Shown: positions 1 through 6,259, counted from the first letter of the stretch. The stretch: DNA of 6,456 nucleotides from Lachnospiraceae bacterium (GCA_900753685.1 CAAEAB010000069.1:1-6456); one strand, 5' to 3'. Numbers and translations are program-made. Notes: generated from the letters alone by a model not told the origin.

Positions 1-21
1 ATCAGAAGGAAACTAAAATAG
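1..21 (+). CDS. Possible 3' end of spoVAC (last codons only)
   Basis: The first reading frame of the window gives six codons (IRRKLK) followed by a TAG at 19-21. A short basic tail is typical for the end of a small membrane protein, and spoVAC usually lies directly upstream of spoVAD, so this may be its C-terminus. The frame starting at base 3 also stays open, to a TAA at 81-83. Its translation is Cys-rich and does not look like a membrane protein end, but it would leave only 5 bases to the spoVAD start. Too little sequence is present to decide. This call rests on context only. Confidence 0.3.
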   Translation: MRRKLK

Positions 22-88
22 AAAGCGAAGGCCAGTGTAACTGTTTCATGACACATTGGTGTCTTTCGCAGAAAGACGGGTAATATTT

Positions 89-1126
89 ATGGAAGAAAAA
101 AGACAGGGCAGATATACAGTAGTTTTTGAAAATCCGCCGTTGATTCGAAGCTATGGGGCCGTTGTAGGGCAGAAAGAAAGCGAAGGGCCGTTGGGCTGTT
201 ATTTTGATACAGTATGCGAGGATCCGATGATGGGACGGAACAGTTGGGAAGAAGCAGAGGGAGAGCTTCAATATGCGGCTGTTTCAAAGGCTTTAGATTC
301 GGCTTTTTTAAGGCCGGAGGATGTGGAATATATTTTTGCCGGAGATTTGTTAGGTCAGACGATCGCCACATCTTTTGGACTTATGGAGCTTCAAATTCCC
401 CATTTTGGGCTTTATGGCGCCTGTTCAACTATGGGTGAAGCCCTAAGTCTGGCTTCCATGGCGATCGACGGTGGCTTTGCCAAACGGGTCGCAGCGGTGA
501 CATCCAGCCATTTTGCCAGCGCGGAAAAGCAGTTTCGCTTTCCCCTTGGCTATGGTAATCAGAGATCGCTGGCGGCCACATGGACAGTGACGGGCAGCGG
601 CGCCATCGTTCTAGAAAATGCAAAAGAATGTTCGGAAGCGGCCGCTGGAAAATGTGTGCGTATCCATGGGATAACTACAGGGAAAATCATTGATTACGGT
701 ATTAAGGATTCTCAGAATATGGGCGCCTGTATGGCGCCTGCCGCCGCCTTTGTTATTGCAAATCATCTAAGAGATATGAATCGGCAACCGGAGGATTATG
801 ATAAAATTGTTACCGGGGATCTGGGATTTGTGGGGCAGAAAATTTTATTCGAGCTGATGCGGGAAGAGGGATATGAGATCGAAGGCTGTCATATGGACTG
901 TGGTATTGAAATATTTGATCATGAAACCCAGGATACCCATGCGGGCGGCAGCGGCTGTGGATGTTCGGCGGTGACTTTGTGCAGTTATATCATGAAACAG
1001 ATGGAAACGGGAAAATGGAAACGGGTTCTCTTTGTGCCGACGGGGGCCCTTCTTTCAAAAATCAGTTTTAATGAGGGTCTGAGCATTCCGGGAATTGCCC
1101 ACGGCGTAGTGCTTGAAAAGGACTGA
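89..1126 (+). CDS. spoVAD: Stage V sporulation protein AD (SpoVAD), DPA uptake protein
   Basis: This 345-residue protein has the thiolase/ketoacyl-synthase fold of SpoVAD. In Bacillus subtilis SpoVAD (338 aa) binds dipicolinic acid and works with the SpoVA membrane proteins to move DPA from the mother cell into the forespore. Visible family marks are the N-terminal VFENPP (about 12-17), the FGLYGACSTMGEAL segment with the conserved Cys at about 112, TSSHFASAEKQFR (about 138-150) and the C-terminal GGSGCGCSA (about 286-293). No signal peptide or membrane segment is seen, as expected for a peripheral subunit. The ATG at 89 is preferred because MEEKRQGRYTVVFENPP matches the usual N-terminus. An in-frame TTG at 56 would add 11 residues but has no ribosome binding site. 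The site before 89 is also weak, which suggests coupling to an upstream gene. The next gene starts 52 bases downstream. The gene is complete, with no missing motif. Identification is firm. Confidence 0.95.
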   Translation: MEEKRQGRYTVVFENPPLIRSYGAVVGQKESEGPLGCYFDTVCEDPMMGRNSWEEAEGELQYAAVSKALDSAFLRPEDVEYIFAGDLLGQTIATSFGLMELQIPHFGLYGACSTMGEALSLASMAIDGGFAKRVAAVTSSHFASAEKQFRFPLGYGNQRSLAATWTVTGSGAIVLENAKECSEAAAGKCVRIHGITTGKIIDYGIKDSQNMGACMAPAAAFVIANHLRDMNRQPEDYDKIVTGDLGFVGQKILFELMREEGYEIEGCHMDCGIEIFDHETQDTHAGGSGCGCSAVTLCSYIMKQMETGKWKRVLFVPTGALLSKISFNEGLSIPGIAHGVVLEKD

Positions 1127-1141
1127 CGGTTGGTCTATAAT
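1113..1141 (+). promoter_or_regulatory. Strong sigma-A-type promoter for the aminotransferase gene
   Basis: TTGAAA at 1113-1118 and TATAAT at 1136-1141 are separated by exactly 17 bases. This is a 5/6 and 6/6 match to the vegetative consensus. The -35 box lies inside the last codons of spoVAD. The predicted start is near 1148, giving a leader of about 30 bases that contains the ribosome binding site at 1165-1170. It could let the aminotransferase be expressed outside the sporulation programme. Function is inferred from sequence only. Confidence 0.7.
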
Positions 1142-1164
1142 AAATACATTAGGATAAAATGTTG

Positions 1165-1170
1165 AAGGAG
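1165..1170 (+). promoter_or_regulatory. Ribosome binding site that decides the aminotransferase start
   Basis: AAGGAG lies 8 bases before the ATG at 1179 but only 2 bases before the in-frame ATG at 1173. The spacing favours 1179 as the start, giving MKFHFAGRL as the N-terminus. Confidence 0.75.
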
Positions 1171-1178
1171 CGATGACG

Positions 1179-2351
1179 ATGAAATTCCATTTTGCCGGGC
1201 GGCTTGACACCTTTGAGGCGGGAATATTTGCCATTTTGAATGAAAAAAAAGAAGAACTTTTGAGTCAGGGGAGAGAAGTTTATAATCTGTCCGTGGGAAC
1301 GCCGGATTTTCAGCCGGCGCCCCATGTGATGGAGGCCTTCTGTAAAGCCTGTGAGGATCCGGAAAATTATAAATATTCTCTGGTAGATATGCCGGAGCTT
1401 TTAGACGCGGTGGCCGGACATTATGAACGACGCTATGGGGTACATATTGAACATGATGAGATTATGTCGATCAACGGTTCTCAGGAAGGAATTGCCCATA
1501 TTGCCATGGCCTTGTGTGATCCAGAGGATATTGTACTTGTTCCAAATCCGGGTTATCCGATTTTTTCTGTGGGACCGTTTCTTTGCGGCGCCCGGCCGGT
1601 AACTTATGATTTAAAGGCTGAAAATCATTTTCTGCCGGATTTCGACAGTATTCCGGAGGATGTGGCGAAAAAAACCAAGTTTATGATTGTTTCTTATCCT
1701 TTGAATCCGGTCTGTGTGACAGGAAATGATGAAATGTATGAGGCGCTTATCCGGTTTGCGGAAAAATATGAGATTATCATACTCCATGATAATGCCTATT
1801 CGGATATTATCTATGGAGGAAGACGGGGAGGCTCCTTCTTGGCCTATGACGGAGCCAGAGAGACAGGCGTTGAATTTTATTCTCTTTCCAAATCTTATAA
1901 TCTGACCGGCGCAAGGATTTCCTTTGTGGTAGGCAATAAAGAGATTATAAAGAAGTTTAAAACGGTTCGTTCACAGATTGACTACGGTGTTTTTAAACCG
2001 GTACAGTATGGAGCTGTTGCAGCCCTTAACGGCCCTCAGGATGCCGTTATTACCCAGTGTGCCGAATATGAACGGCGCAATCATGCCCTCTGCGGTGGTT
2101 TAAGAAGCATCGGCTGGAATGTGCCTGACAGCGAGGGAACGATGTTTGCCTGGGCGCCGATTCCGGAAGGCTACACATCCTCAGAGCAGTTTTGTATGGA
2201 GCTGGCGGAAAAAACAGGAGTCATCTGTACACCGGGAAACAGCTTTGGCAGTCTTGGCGAAGGCTATGTCCGTTTTGCATTGGTGCGGGATGTCCCGACA
2301 ATGGAAAAAATTGTAAGGATTATTGATGAAAGCGGTGTTTTGAAAAAGTAG
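1179..2351 (+). CDS. PLP-dependent class I/II aminotransferase (LL-DAP/aspartate aminotransferase-like)
   Basis: A 390-residue fold-type I aminotransferase, cytoplasmic, expected to move an amino group between an amino acid and a 2-oxo acid using pyridoxal phosphate. The PLP lysine is K238 in SLSKSYNLTGAR, with the phosphate-side R246. D204 and Y207 lie in HDNAYSD and contact the cofactor ring. N176 lies in YPLNP. R365 in GEGYVRFAL should bind the substrate carboxylate. The N-terminal NLSVGTPDFQP and the PGNSFG near 352-357 are also typical. The SLSK-YN-TG arrangement resembles proteins annotated as LL-diaminopimelate or aspartate-type aminotransferases, but the substrate cannot be read from sequence. 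Odd points: the usual NPTG loop reads NPVC, and the usual TGWRIG reads TGARIS. The gene lies between spoVAD and spoVAE, 52 bases after the first. Its start is chosen from the AAGGAG at 1165-1170. It has its own vegetative-type promoter. Confidence 0.88.
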   Translation: MKFHFAGRLDTFEAGIFAILNEKKEELLSQGREVYNLSVGTPDFQPAPHVMEAFCKACEDPENYKYSLVDMPELLDAVAGHYERRYGVHIEHDEIMSINGSQEGIAHIAMALCDPEDIVLVPNPGYPIFSVGPFLCGARPVTYDLKAENHFLPDFDSIPEDVAKKTKFMIVSYPLNPVCVTGNDEMYEALIRFAEKYEIIILHDNAYSDIIYGGRRGGSFLAYDGARETGVEFYSLSKSYNLTGARISFVVGNKEIIKKFKTVRSQIDYGVFKPVQYGAVAALNGPQDAVITQCAEYERRNHALCGGLRSIGWNVPDSEGTMFAWAPIPEGYTSSEQFCMELAEKTGVICTPGNSFGSLGEGYVRFALVRDVPTMEKIVRIIDESGVLKK

Positions 2352-2367
2352 ATTCCGGGGGATAATA
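2337..2367 (+). promoter_or_regulatory. Candidate forespore (sigma-F/G-like) promoter for spoVAE
   Basis: The 10-mer GGGGATAATA at 2358-2367 fits the B. subtilis sigma-F -10 pattern GGNRANAATW at every position. GTTTT at 2337-2341, 16 bases upstream, fits four of five positions of the -35 pattern GYWTA. The predicted start near 2374 leaves a short leader before the ribosome binding site at 2377-2382. Both patterns are degenerate, so a chance match is possible. Confidence 0.35.
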
Positions 2368-2390
2368 GGACTGTGGAAAGGGTGATCTTA

Positions 2391-2747
2391 ATGATGTTTG
2401 TCAAAGCGTTTCTTGTCGGCGGGTTCATCTGCGGTCTGGTTCAGATTTTGATGGATCGGACGAAACTGCTTCCGGGACGGATCATGGTACTTCTTGTCTG
2501 TCTCGGCATTGCCGCCGGAGTTCTTGGAATTTATAAGCCTTTAGTCGATTTTGCCGGAGCCGGAGCTACCGTGCCTCTTTGCGGATTCGGCTATACGCTG
2601 TGGGAGGGTGTCCGGAATGCCATCAATGAGGAAGGCTTTATCGGTGTATTTAAAGGAGGTTTCAATGCTTCCTCTATAGGAATCAGCGCCTCTTTGATGA
2701 TTTCCTATCTTGCTTCCCTTGTTTTTAATCCAAAAATGAAAAAGTGA
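2391..2747 (+). CDS. spoVAE: Stage V sporulation protein AE (SpoVAE), membrane subunit of the DPA channel
   Basis: A small 118-residue hydrophobic protein of the SpoVAC/SpoVAE family, acting in the inner forespore membrane in DPA import during sporulation and probably release at germination. Family marks are the N-terminal FVKAFLVGGFICGLVQ (about 3-18) and the conserved FAGAGATVPLCGFG (about 54-67). Membrane segments are likely near 5-21, 30-48 and 94-112, with a basic tail ending KMKK. Of the two family members, SpoVAE fits better by length (about 116 in Bacillus; SpoVAC is about 150) and by position after spoVAD. The start at 2391 is chosen because AAAGGG at 2377-2382 is 8 bases away. The ATG at 2394 is equally possible, and the GTG at 2373 lacks a good site. 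The gene lies 39 bases after the aminotransferase and 8 bases before a terminator hairpin, so it is the last of its operon. Confidence 0.92.
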   Translation: MMFVKAFLVGGFICGLVQILMDRTKLLPGRIMVLLVCLGIAAGVLGIYKPLVDFAGAGATVPLCGFGYTLWEGVRNAINEEGFIGVFKGGFNASSIGISASLMISYLASLVFNPKMKK

Positions 2748-2755
2748 ATAGCCAT

Positions 2756-2798
2756 AAAAAAGGAGCTAATGCACAAATGAGTGCTCGGCTCCTTTTTT
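2756..2798. terminator. Bidirectional intrinsic terminator between convergent genes
   Basis: AAAAAAGGAGC at 2756-2766 pairs perfectly with GCTCCTTTTTT at 2788-2798. An inner GCAC/GTGC stem (2771-2774 with 2781-2784) closes a six-base loop, with a TAAT/TCG internal bulge. The arms give a T-run in both directions. It lies 8 bases past spoVAE and 21 bases past the stop of the minus-strand penicillin-binding protein gene, so it can end both transcripts. Confidence 0.9.
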
Positions 2799-2819
2799 AA
2801 TGATAAATCTTTAATTAAA

Positions 2820-5417
2820 TTAACCGACCGGCGTTGGAGCCGTTGGATCTGTTGGCGTTGTTGGAGCCGTTGGATCTGTTGGCGTTGCTGGAGCCGTTGG
2901 CTCTGTCGTTGGAGTCGTCGTACTGCTTTCCGAAGGAGAAGTTGATTCTTCTGTTTTGCTTTCAGTCTCCGGCTTGCATGTACATTGTCTTGTTGGAATC
3001 TCTGACGAGGAGTTATATTCTCTGTACGTTGAACTTGGCGAATTTTCGTTAGCCAGTCCTCCACACACGCTACAGATATATGCTCCATAATGGTCGCTGC
3101 AGTAACCGGTTGGCAGCGCGCTCAGATCAAAGTATTCGGTGATCGGCGTACATACGGAAGTTCCCACAAGCTTACCGGATTTGGAGCAGACGGTTCGTGT
3201 GCCTACAGAATCCGGAACGGTGAAGCTCGTCGGTTCATAGCCGCATTCCGAGTCGATTCGGTTCATAATTTTCGCCCATAGGTATTCATGTTCTGTTTCA
3301 TTCAACTGGCCTTCCATGGAGTAACTCTGGTCATAGCCGAGCCAGACACCTGCGGTCAGATATGGGGTATAGCCAACGAACCAGAGATCCTTACTGTCAG
3401 TGGTCGTACCGGTTTTGCCGGCGGCGTCCATGCCGTCGCTTAATCGGGCGGCTGTACCTGTACCCTTTGTAACAACGTCCTGCATGGCGCTGGTCAGGAG
3501 GTATGCTGTGGATTCTTTAATGACCTGCTCACCTTCCTGATTTGTGTTATCGAGAATGACATTGCCGTCTCTGTCAAGAACCTTTGTGTAGAATACCGGA
3601 CGGACAAATTTGCCGCCGTTGGCGATGGCCGCATAGGCGCCGGTCATTTCCAGATTGGTGACACCATAGGTCAGACCGCCCAGGGCAAAGGATTCTACAT
3701 AGTCGCTGTCCGTCAGTGTTGTAATACCGAGTTTCTCACAATATTCGATGGCCAGTTCCGGCGTAACGTCCTCCACAAAAAACTTTGTTGTTACGACGTT
3801 CATGGACTGGGTAATAGCATAACGGACCGTTGCCAGTCCCCAGTAGCCGGAGTACCAGTTGCTTGGCGTATAACCGGATGGCGTTGTATACGGCGCGTCG
3901 GTTTTTGTACTGGCCAGTGTCAGACCGGCCGCGTCAATACCCGGAAGATAACATCCGAGAACCTTGAAGCAGGAACCTGGCTGACGGGTGGATTGAGTTT
4001 CTCGGCTGAAGGATAAACTTGTTGTTTTTTCATTTCGGCCGCCGGCGATGGCTTTGACTTCACCGGTTCTCTGGTCCATCAGTACAAAGGAAGACTGGAG
4101 AGCATAAGGCTGTTCAAAGGTTTCGGCAAGGGTGTTTTCTTCGGTAATGCCCAAGGCTTCTTTATAGTGATTAATATCCGCCCAGGCTTCATCCGCGTTG
4201 TTATAAATCAGGCGGAAGCCGGCATTTTCATTTTCCCAGTACCAGTATTGCATAGTCATCTGATCATAATTGGAAGTACTTCCGTCTTCTTCGAGAACCG
4301 AACAGCGCCATTCAAGACCGAGGGCATTGTTATAGCCAAAGTTGGAATCATCGCGATATTCCTCATCGACGATATTCTGCATCTGGTTATCCTGAGCCAG
4401 ATATACTTTTAGACCGCCGCCGTAAAGCTTATTTATAGCCTGCTCTTCTGTATAACCGAGTTTATCCTGCAGATCTTGCAGAACCTGACGAATGGCGGCG
4501 TCTTCATAGTAGGTAAAGATGGTTGTTTCCCCGCTCTGTTCTTCTGCGTGGGCCGCAATGCGGGTATAAACGTCGTCGGCCATGGCCTCATCGTATTCAG
4601 CCTGGGTCAGATATCCCTGTTCCAACATGTTTTCAAGGGTTTTATCCCGGCGTTCTCTATTGTTTTCCGGATAGTATATCGGATCATACCAGGTTGGACT
4701 CTTGGCAATACTTGCGAGAACTGCCGCTTCGGAAGCGTTGACTTCCGAGCAGGATTTACCAAAATATCTCTGAGATGCGGCTTCAACGCCATAGGTGGAG
4801 GCGCCCAGATTGATGGTATTTAGGTAGGCTTCCAGGATCTCGTCCTTCGACATGTTTTTTTCCAGTTCAAGGGCAAGATACTGTTCCTGAAATTTACGTT
4901 TAAACTTTAAAAGTAGTGAGTCTTCATCACCGCCGCCGAAAACATTAATTTTCAGAAGCTGCTGAGTGATGGTACTGGCTCCTTCAGAGAAATCGCCGGA
5001 AGTAATGCCAACAACAAAGGCGCGGACAATACCCTTTGGGTCAATACCGTTGTGTTCTCTAAAACGCTCGTCTTCCAGAGCGATAAAGGCGTTTTGGAGA
5101 ACCTCCGGTATCTCACTGATACTCTTTTGAATACGGTTGGTTTCCGGTTGATAAAGCTGTGTCAGGAGGTTTCCGTCTCTGTCATAAATGAAAGACTTAT
5201 AACCTTCAGGGATAACATCTTCCACACTAATCTGCGGGGCGCTGTCCAGTACGCCTCTGAGACCTCCAACTGCGGCGGAAATACCCATGACACCGATGGC
5301 GATCAGAGCAAAAATAAAAATGCGGAATATATTAAAACTGACTTTATGCTTGGCTTTAGGGATGTCAGAACGTATATGTTTTTCTTTTTTATGCGTTCCG
5401 TGTTTACTGTAGTCCAT
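2820..5417 (-). CDS. Bifunctional class A penicillin-binding protein (PBP1A family)
   Basis: An 865-residue membrane-anchored peptidoglycan synthase: a GT51 glycosyltransferase polymerises lipid II and a transpeptidase crosslinks stem peptides on the outer face. A Lys/His-rich cytoplasmic tail (1-26) is followed by one membrane segment (about 27-52). GT51 motifs are EDERFREHNG with catalytic E115, GASTITQQLLK (about 146-156), RKFQEQ with E178, and ILEAYLN (about 193-199). Transpeptidase motifs are SCFK with nucleophile S482, SMN at 538-540 and KTGT at 668-671. After the catalytic domain come eight cysteines (about 725-814) and a Ser/Thr/Pro/Glu tail (about 815-865) with TPTDPTAPT repeats. Length is close to B. 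subtilis PonA (about 914). The start at 5417 follows AAAGGAGG at a 10-base gap; an in-frame upstream ATG would add 19 residues without a better site and overlap the promoter. The gene is a single transcription unit, convergent with spoVAE. Confidence 0.95.
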   Translation of the reverse strand: MDYSKHGTHKKEKHIRSDIPKAKHKVSFNIFRIFIFALIAIGVMGISAAVGGLRGVLDSAPQISVEDVIPEGYKSFIYDRDGNLLTQLYQPETNRIQKSISEIPEVLQNAFIALEDERFREHNGIDPKGIVRAFVVGITSGDFSEGASTITQQLLKINVFGGGDEDSLLLKFKRKFQEQYLALELEKNMSKDEILEAYLNTINLGASTYGVEAASQRYFGKSCSEVNASEAAVLASIAKSPTWYDPIYYPENNRERRDKTLENMLEQGYLTQAEYDEAMADDVYTRIAAHAEEQSGETTIFTYYEDAAIRQVLQDLQDKLGYTEEQAINKLYGGGLKVYLAQDNQMQNIVDEEYRDDSNFGYNNALGLEWRCSVLEEDGSTSNYDQMTMQYWYWENENAGFRLIYNNADEAWADINHYKEALGITEENTLAETFEQPYALQSSFVLMDQRTGEVKAIAGGRNEKTTSLSFSRETQSTRQPGSCFKVLGCYLPGIDAAGLTLASTKTDAPYTTPSGYTPSNWYSGYWGLATVRYAITQSMNVVTTKFFVEDVTPELAIEYCEKLGITTLTDSDYVESFALGGLTYGVTNLEMTGAYAAIANGGKFVRPVFYTKVLDRDGNVILDNTNQEGEQVIKESTAYLLTSAMQDVVTKGTGTAARLSDGMDAAGKTGTTTDSKDLWFVGYTPYLTAGVWLGYDQSYSMEGQLNETEHEYLWAKIMNRIDSECGYEPTSFTVPDSVGTRTVCSKSGKLVGTSVCTPITEYFDLSALPTGYCSDHYGAYICSVCGGLANENSPSSTYREYNSSSEIPTRQCTCKPETESKTEESTSPSESSTTTPTTEPTAPATPTDPTAPTTPTDPTAPTPVG
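2833..2906. repeat. 27-bp tandem repeat inside the PBP C-terminal tail
   Basis: Two exact 27-base copies at 2833-2859 and 2860-2886 are followed by a partial, diverged third copy from 2887 to about 2906. On the minus strand each unit encodes nine residues, TPTDPTAPT. The unit is a multiple of three, so gain or loss of copies keeps the reading frame. It is a candidate variable-number repeat in the extracellular tail. Confidence 0.9.
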
Positions 5418-5427
5418 AAAATTATAG

Positions 5428-5435
5428 CCTCCTTT
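5428..5435 (-). promoter_or_regulatory. Ribosome binding site deciding the PBP start
   Basis: Read on the minus strand this is AAAGGAGG, a near-perfect Shine-Dalgarno sequence, 10 bases before the ATG at 5417. It supports MDYSKHG as the N-terminus instead of the longer in-frame alternative. Confidence 0.85.
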
Positions 5436-5445
5436 ACAAATGTAC

Positions 5446-5474
5446 ATTATAACAAATATGTGTAATGAAAGCAA
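5446..5474 (-). promoter_or_regulatory. Extended -10 promoter of the PBP gene
   Basis: On the minus strand TTGCTT (5474-5469) is followed after 17 bases by a perfect TATAAT (5451-5446), with a TG one base ahead of it (TGTTATAAT), the extended -10 form. The predicted start near 5439 gives a leader of about 22 bases containing the ribosome binding site. The -35 box is weak (3/6), which the extended -10 would offset. Confidence 0.7.
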
Positions 5475-5482
5475 AGAAAATT

Positions 5483-5511
5483 TTGAATTATAACCGATTT
5501 AATGGTACACT
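5483..5511 (+). promoter_or_regulatory. Promoter of the YigZ-like gene
   Basis: TTGAAT at 5483-5488 and TACACT at 5506-5511 are 17 bases apart, with a TG one base before the -10 box (TGGTACACT). The predicted start near 5518 gives a leader of about 43 bases. A lone TATAAT at 5525-5530 is an alternative -10 box but has no recognisable -35 partner. Confidence 0.5.
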
Positions 5512-5560
5512 GTCTAATATATCATATAATTATGAAATAAGTGTGAAAGGATATCACGAA

Positions 5561-6208
5561 ATGAACAGAATTAAAATTGTTTACCGGGGAGGCGAAGGGG
5601 AGATCATCGAAAAAAAATCCCGTTTTATAGCAACCGTATGTCCGGTTAATTCAGAAGAGGACGCAGCTCGTTTTATAGAAAAAATAAAAAAGAAATATTG
5701 GGACGCCCGTCATAACTGCCATGCTTTTGTAATCGGGGAGCGGAATGAGATTTCCCGATGCAGCGATGACGGCGAGCCGTCGGGTACTGCGGGAAAACCG
5801 ATGTTGGATGTACTTCTTGGGGCTGGGCTTCATAATGTCTGCGTGGTCGTTACCCGTTATTTTGGCGGTACTCTTTTAGGAACCGGAGGGCTTGTGAGAG
5901 CTTACAGTCAGGCTGTCCAGACCGGGCTGGAAAACAGTTTGATTGTAGAGAAAATGCTCAGCTTTCGAATGAAAATTTATACAGATTATAATGGAATTGG
6001 GAAAATTCAGTATATTCTCGGAAAAAGTTCAGCAATTACTGTAAATATCGATTATACAGACAGGGTTGTTGTGGAAATCCTGATAGAAAAGGGGCTTTCC
6101 GACGAGCTGTGCAAAGAGATTGTGGAGGCGACCGGTGCAAGAGCAGAGATTGAAAAGCTGGAGGAATGTTACTGTGCCGTGGCCGATGGTAATGTCATTG
6201 TATTTTGA
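5561..6208 (+). CDS. YigZ/YvyE family protein (IMPACT N-terminal domain, UPF0029)
   Basis: A 215-residue cytoplasmic protein, the same size as E. coli YigZ (204) and B. subtilis YvyE (217). The N-terminal IMPACT domain carries KKSRFIA (18-24), DARHNCHAF (48-56), SDDGEPSGTAGKPML (68-82) and the UPF0029 signature around VVVTRYFGGTLLGTGGL (95-111). The C-terminal part, about 135-200, corresponds to the small EF-G-like DUF1949 domain. The eukaryotic IMPACT relative regulates GCN2 and translation. The bacterial role is not settled, and an RNA or ribosome link is only suggested by the fold. The ATG at 5561 is chosen because GAAAGG at 5545-5550 is 10 bases upstream and MNRIKIVYRGG matches family N-termini. 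The frame stays open back to 5465, but that stretch overlaps the promoters. It is probably monocistronic; no hairpin terminator was found after it. Confidence 0.93.
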   Translation: MNRIKIVYRGGEGEIIEKKSRFIATVCPVNSEEDAARFIEKIKKKYWDARHNCHAFVIGERNEISRCSDDGEPSGTAGKPMLDVLLGAGLHNVCVVVTRYFGGTLLGTGGLVRAYSQAVQTGLENSLIVEKMLSFRMKIYTDYNGIGKIQYILGKSSAITVNIDYTDRVVVEILIEKGLSDELCKEIVEATGARAEIEKLEECYCAVADGNVIVF

Positions 6209-6229
6209 TGAATTTTTATTCAAAAAAGC

Positions 6230-6259
6230 TTGCATTTGCACGAACTTTCATTGTATACT
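6230..6259 (+). promoter_or_regulatory. Promoter of the lipoprotein gene
   Basis: TTGCAT at 6230-6235 and TATACT at 6254-6259 are 18 bases apart (4/6 and 5/6 matches). The predicted start near 6266 gives a leader of about 39 bases before the ATG at 6305. The leader carries AGGAGG at 6290-6295, 9 bases from the start. Confidence 0.6.

Larger units (their letters stand above)
5418..5560. promoter_or_regulatory. Divergent intergenic promoter region
   Basis: This 143-base AT-rich gap separates the minus-strand PBP gene from the plus-strand YigZ-like gene. It holds one promoter for each direction and their two ribosome binding sites. The -35 boxes (5469-5474 minus, 5483-5488 plus) are only 8 bases apart, so the two RNA polymerases would compete for or share the site. 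No clear operator was found. Confidence 0.7.

Noticed and set aside
56..88. Longer SpoVAD starting at TTG 56
   Set aside because: There is no ribosome binding site, the extra residues are not like the family, and the ATG at 89 gives the expected N-terminus.
214..438. Small plus-strand open frame within spoVAD
   Set aside because: Out-of-frame shadow of spoVAD with no start signal or recognisable protein.
2340..2366. Sigma-A promoter TTGAAA with GATAAT before spoVAE
   Set aside because: The spacer is only 15 bases; shifting to a 17-base spacer leaves a poor -10 box (TAATAG). The sigma-F-like reading fits the same bases better.
2834..3052. Open frame on the plus strand with Leu-rich repeats (EPLDLLALL) opposite the PBP tail
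   Set aside because: It is the complement of the Thr/Pro repeat of the PBP gene; it has no ribosome binding site and lies fully inside a well-supported gene.
5052..5465. 137-codon plus-strand frame opposite the N-terminus of the PBP
   Set aside because: Antisense shadow of a clear GT51 domain, with no family resemblance and no start signals.
5445..5467. CATTA / TAATG inverted repeat across the PBP promoter as an operator
   Set aside because: Five-base arms in AT-rich DNA are expected by chance, and the arms have no further symmetry.
6209..6222. TGAAT-TTTT-ATTCA inverted repeat after the YigZ-like gene as a terminator
   Set aside because: The stem is only five AT-rich pairs and is followed by A residues, not T residues, so it does not fit an intrinsic terminator on the plus strand.
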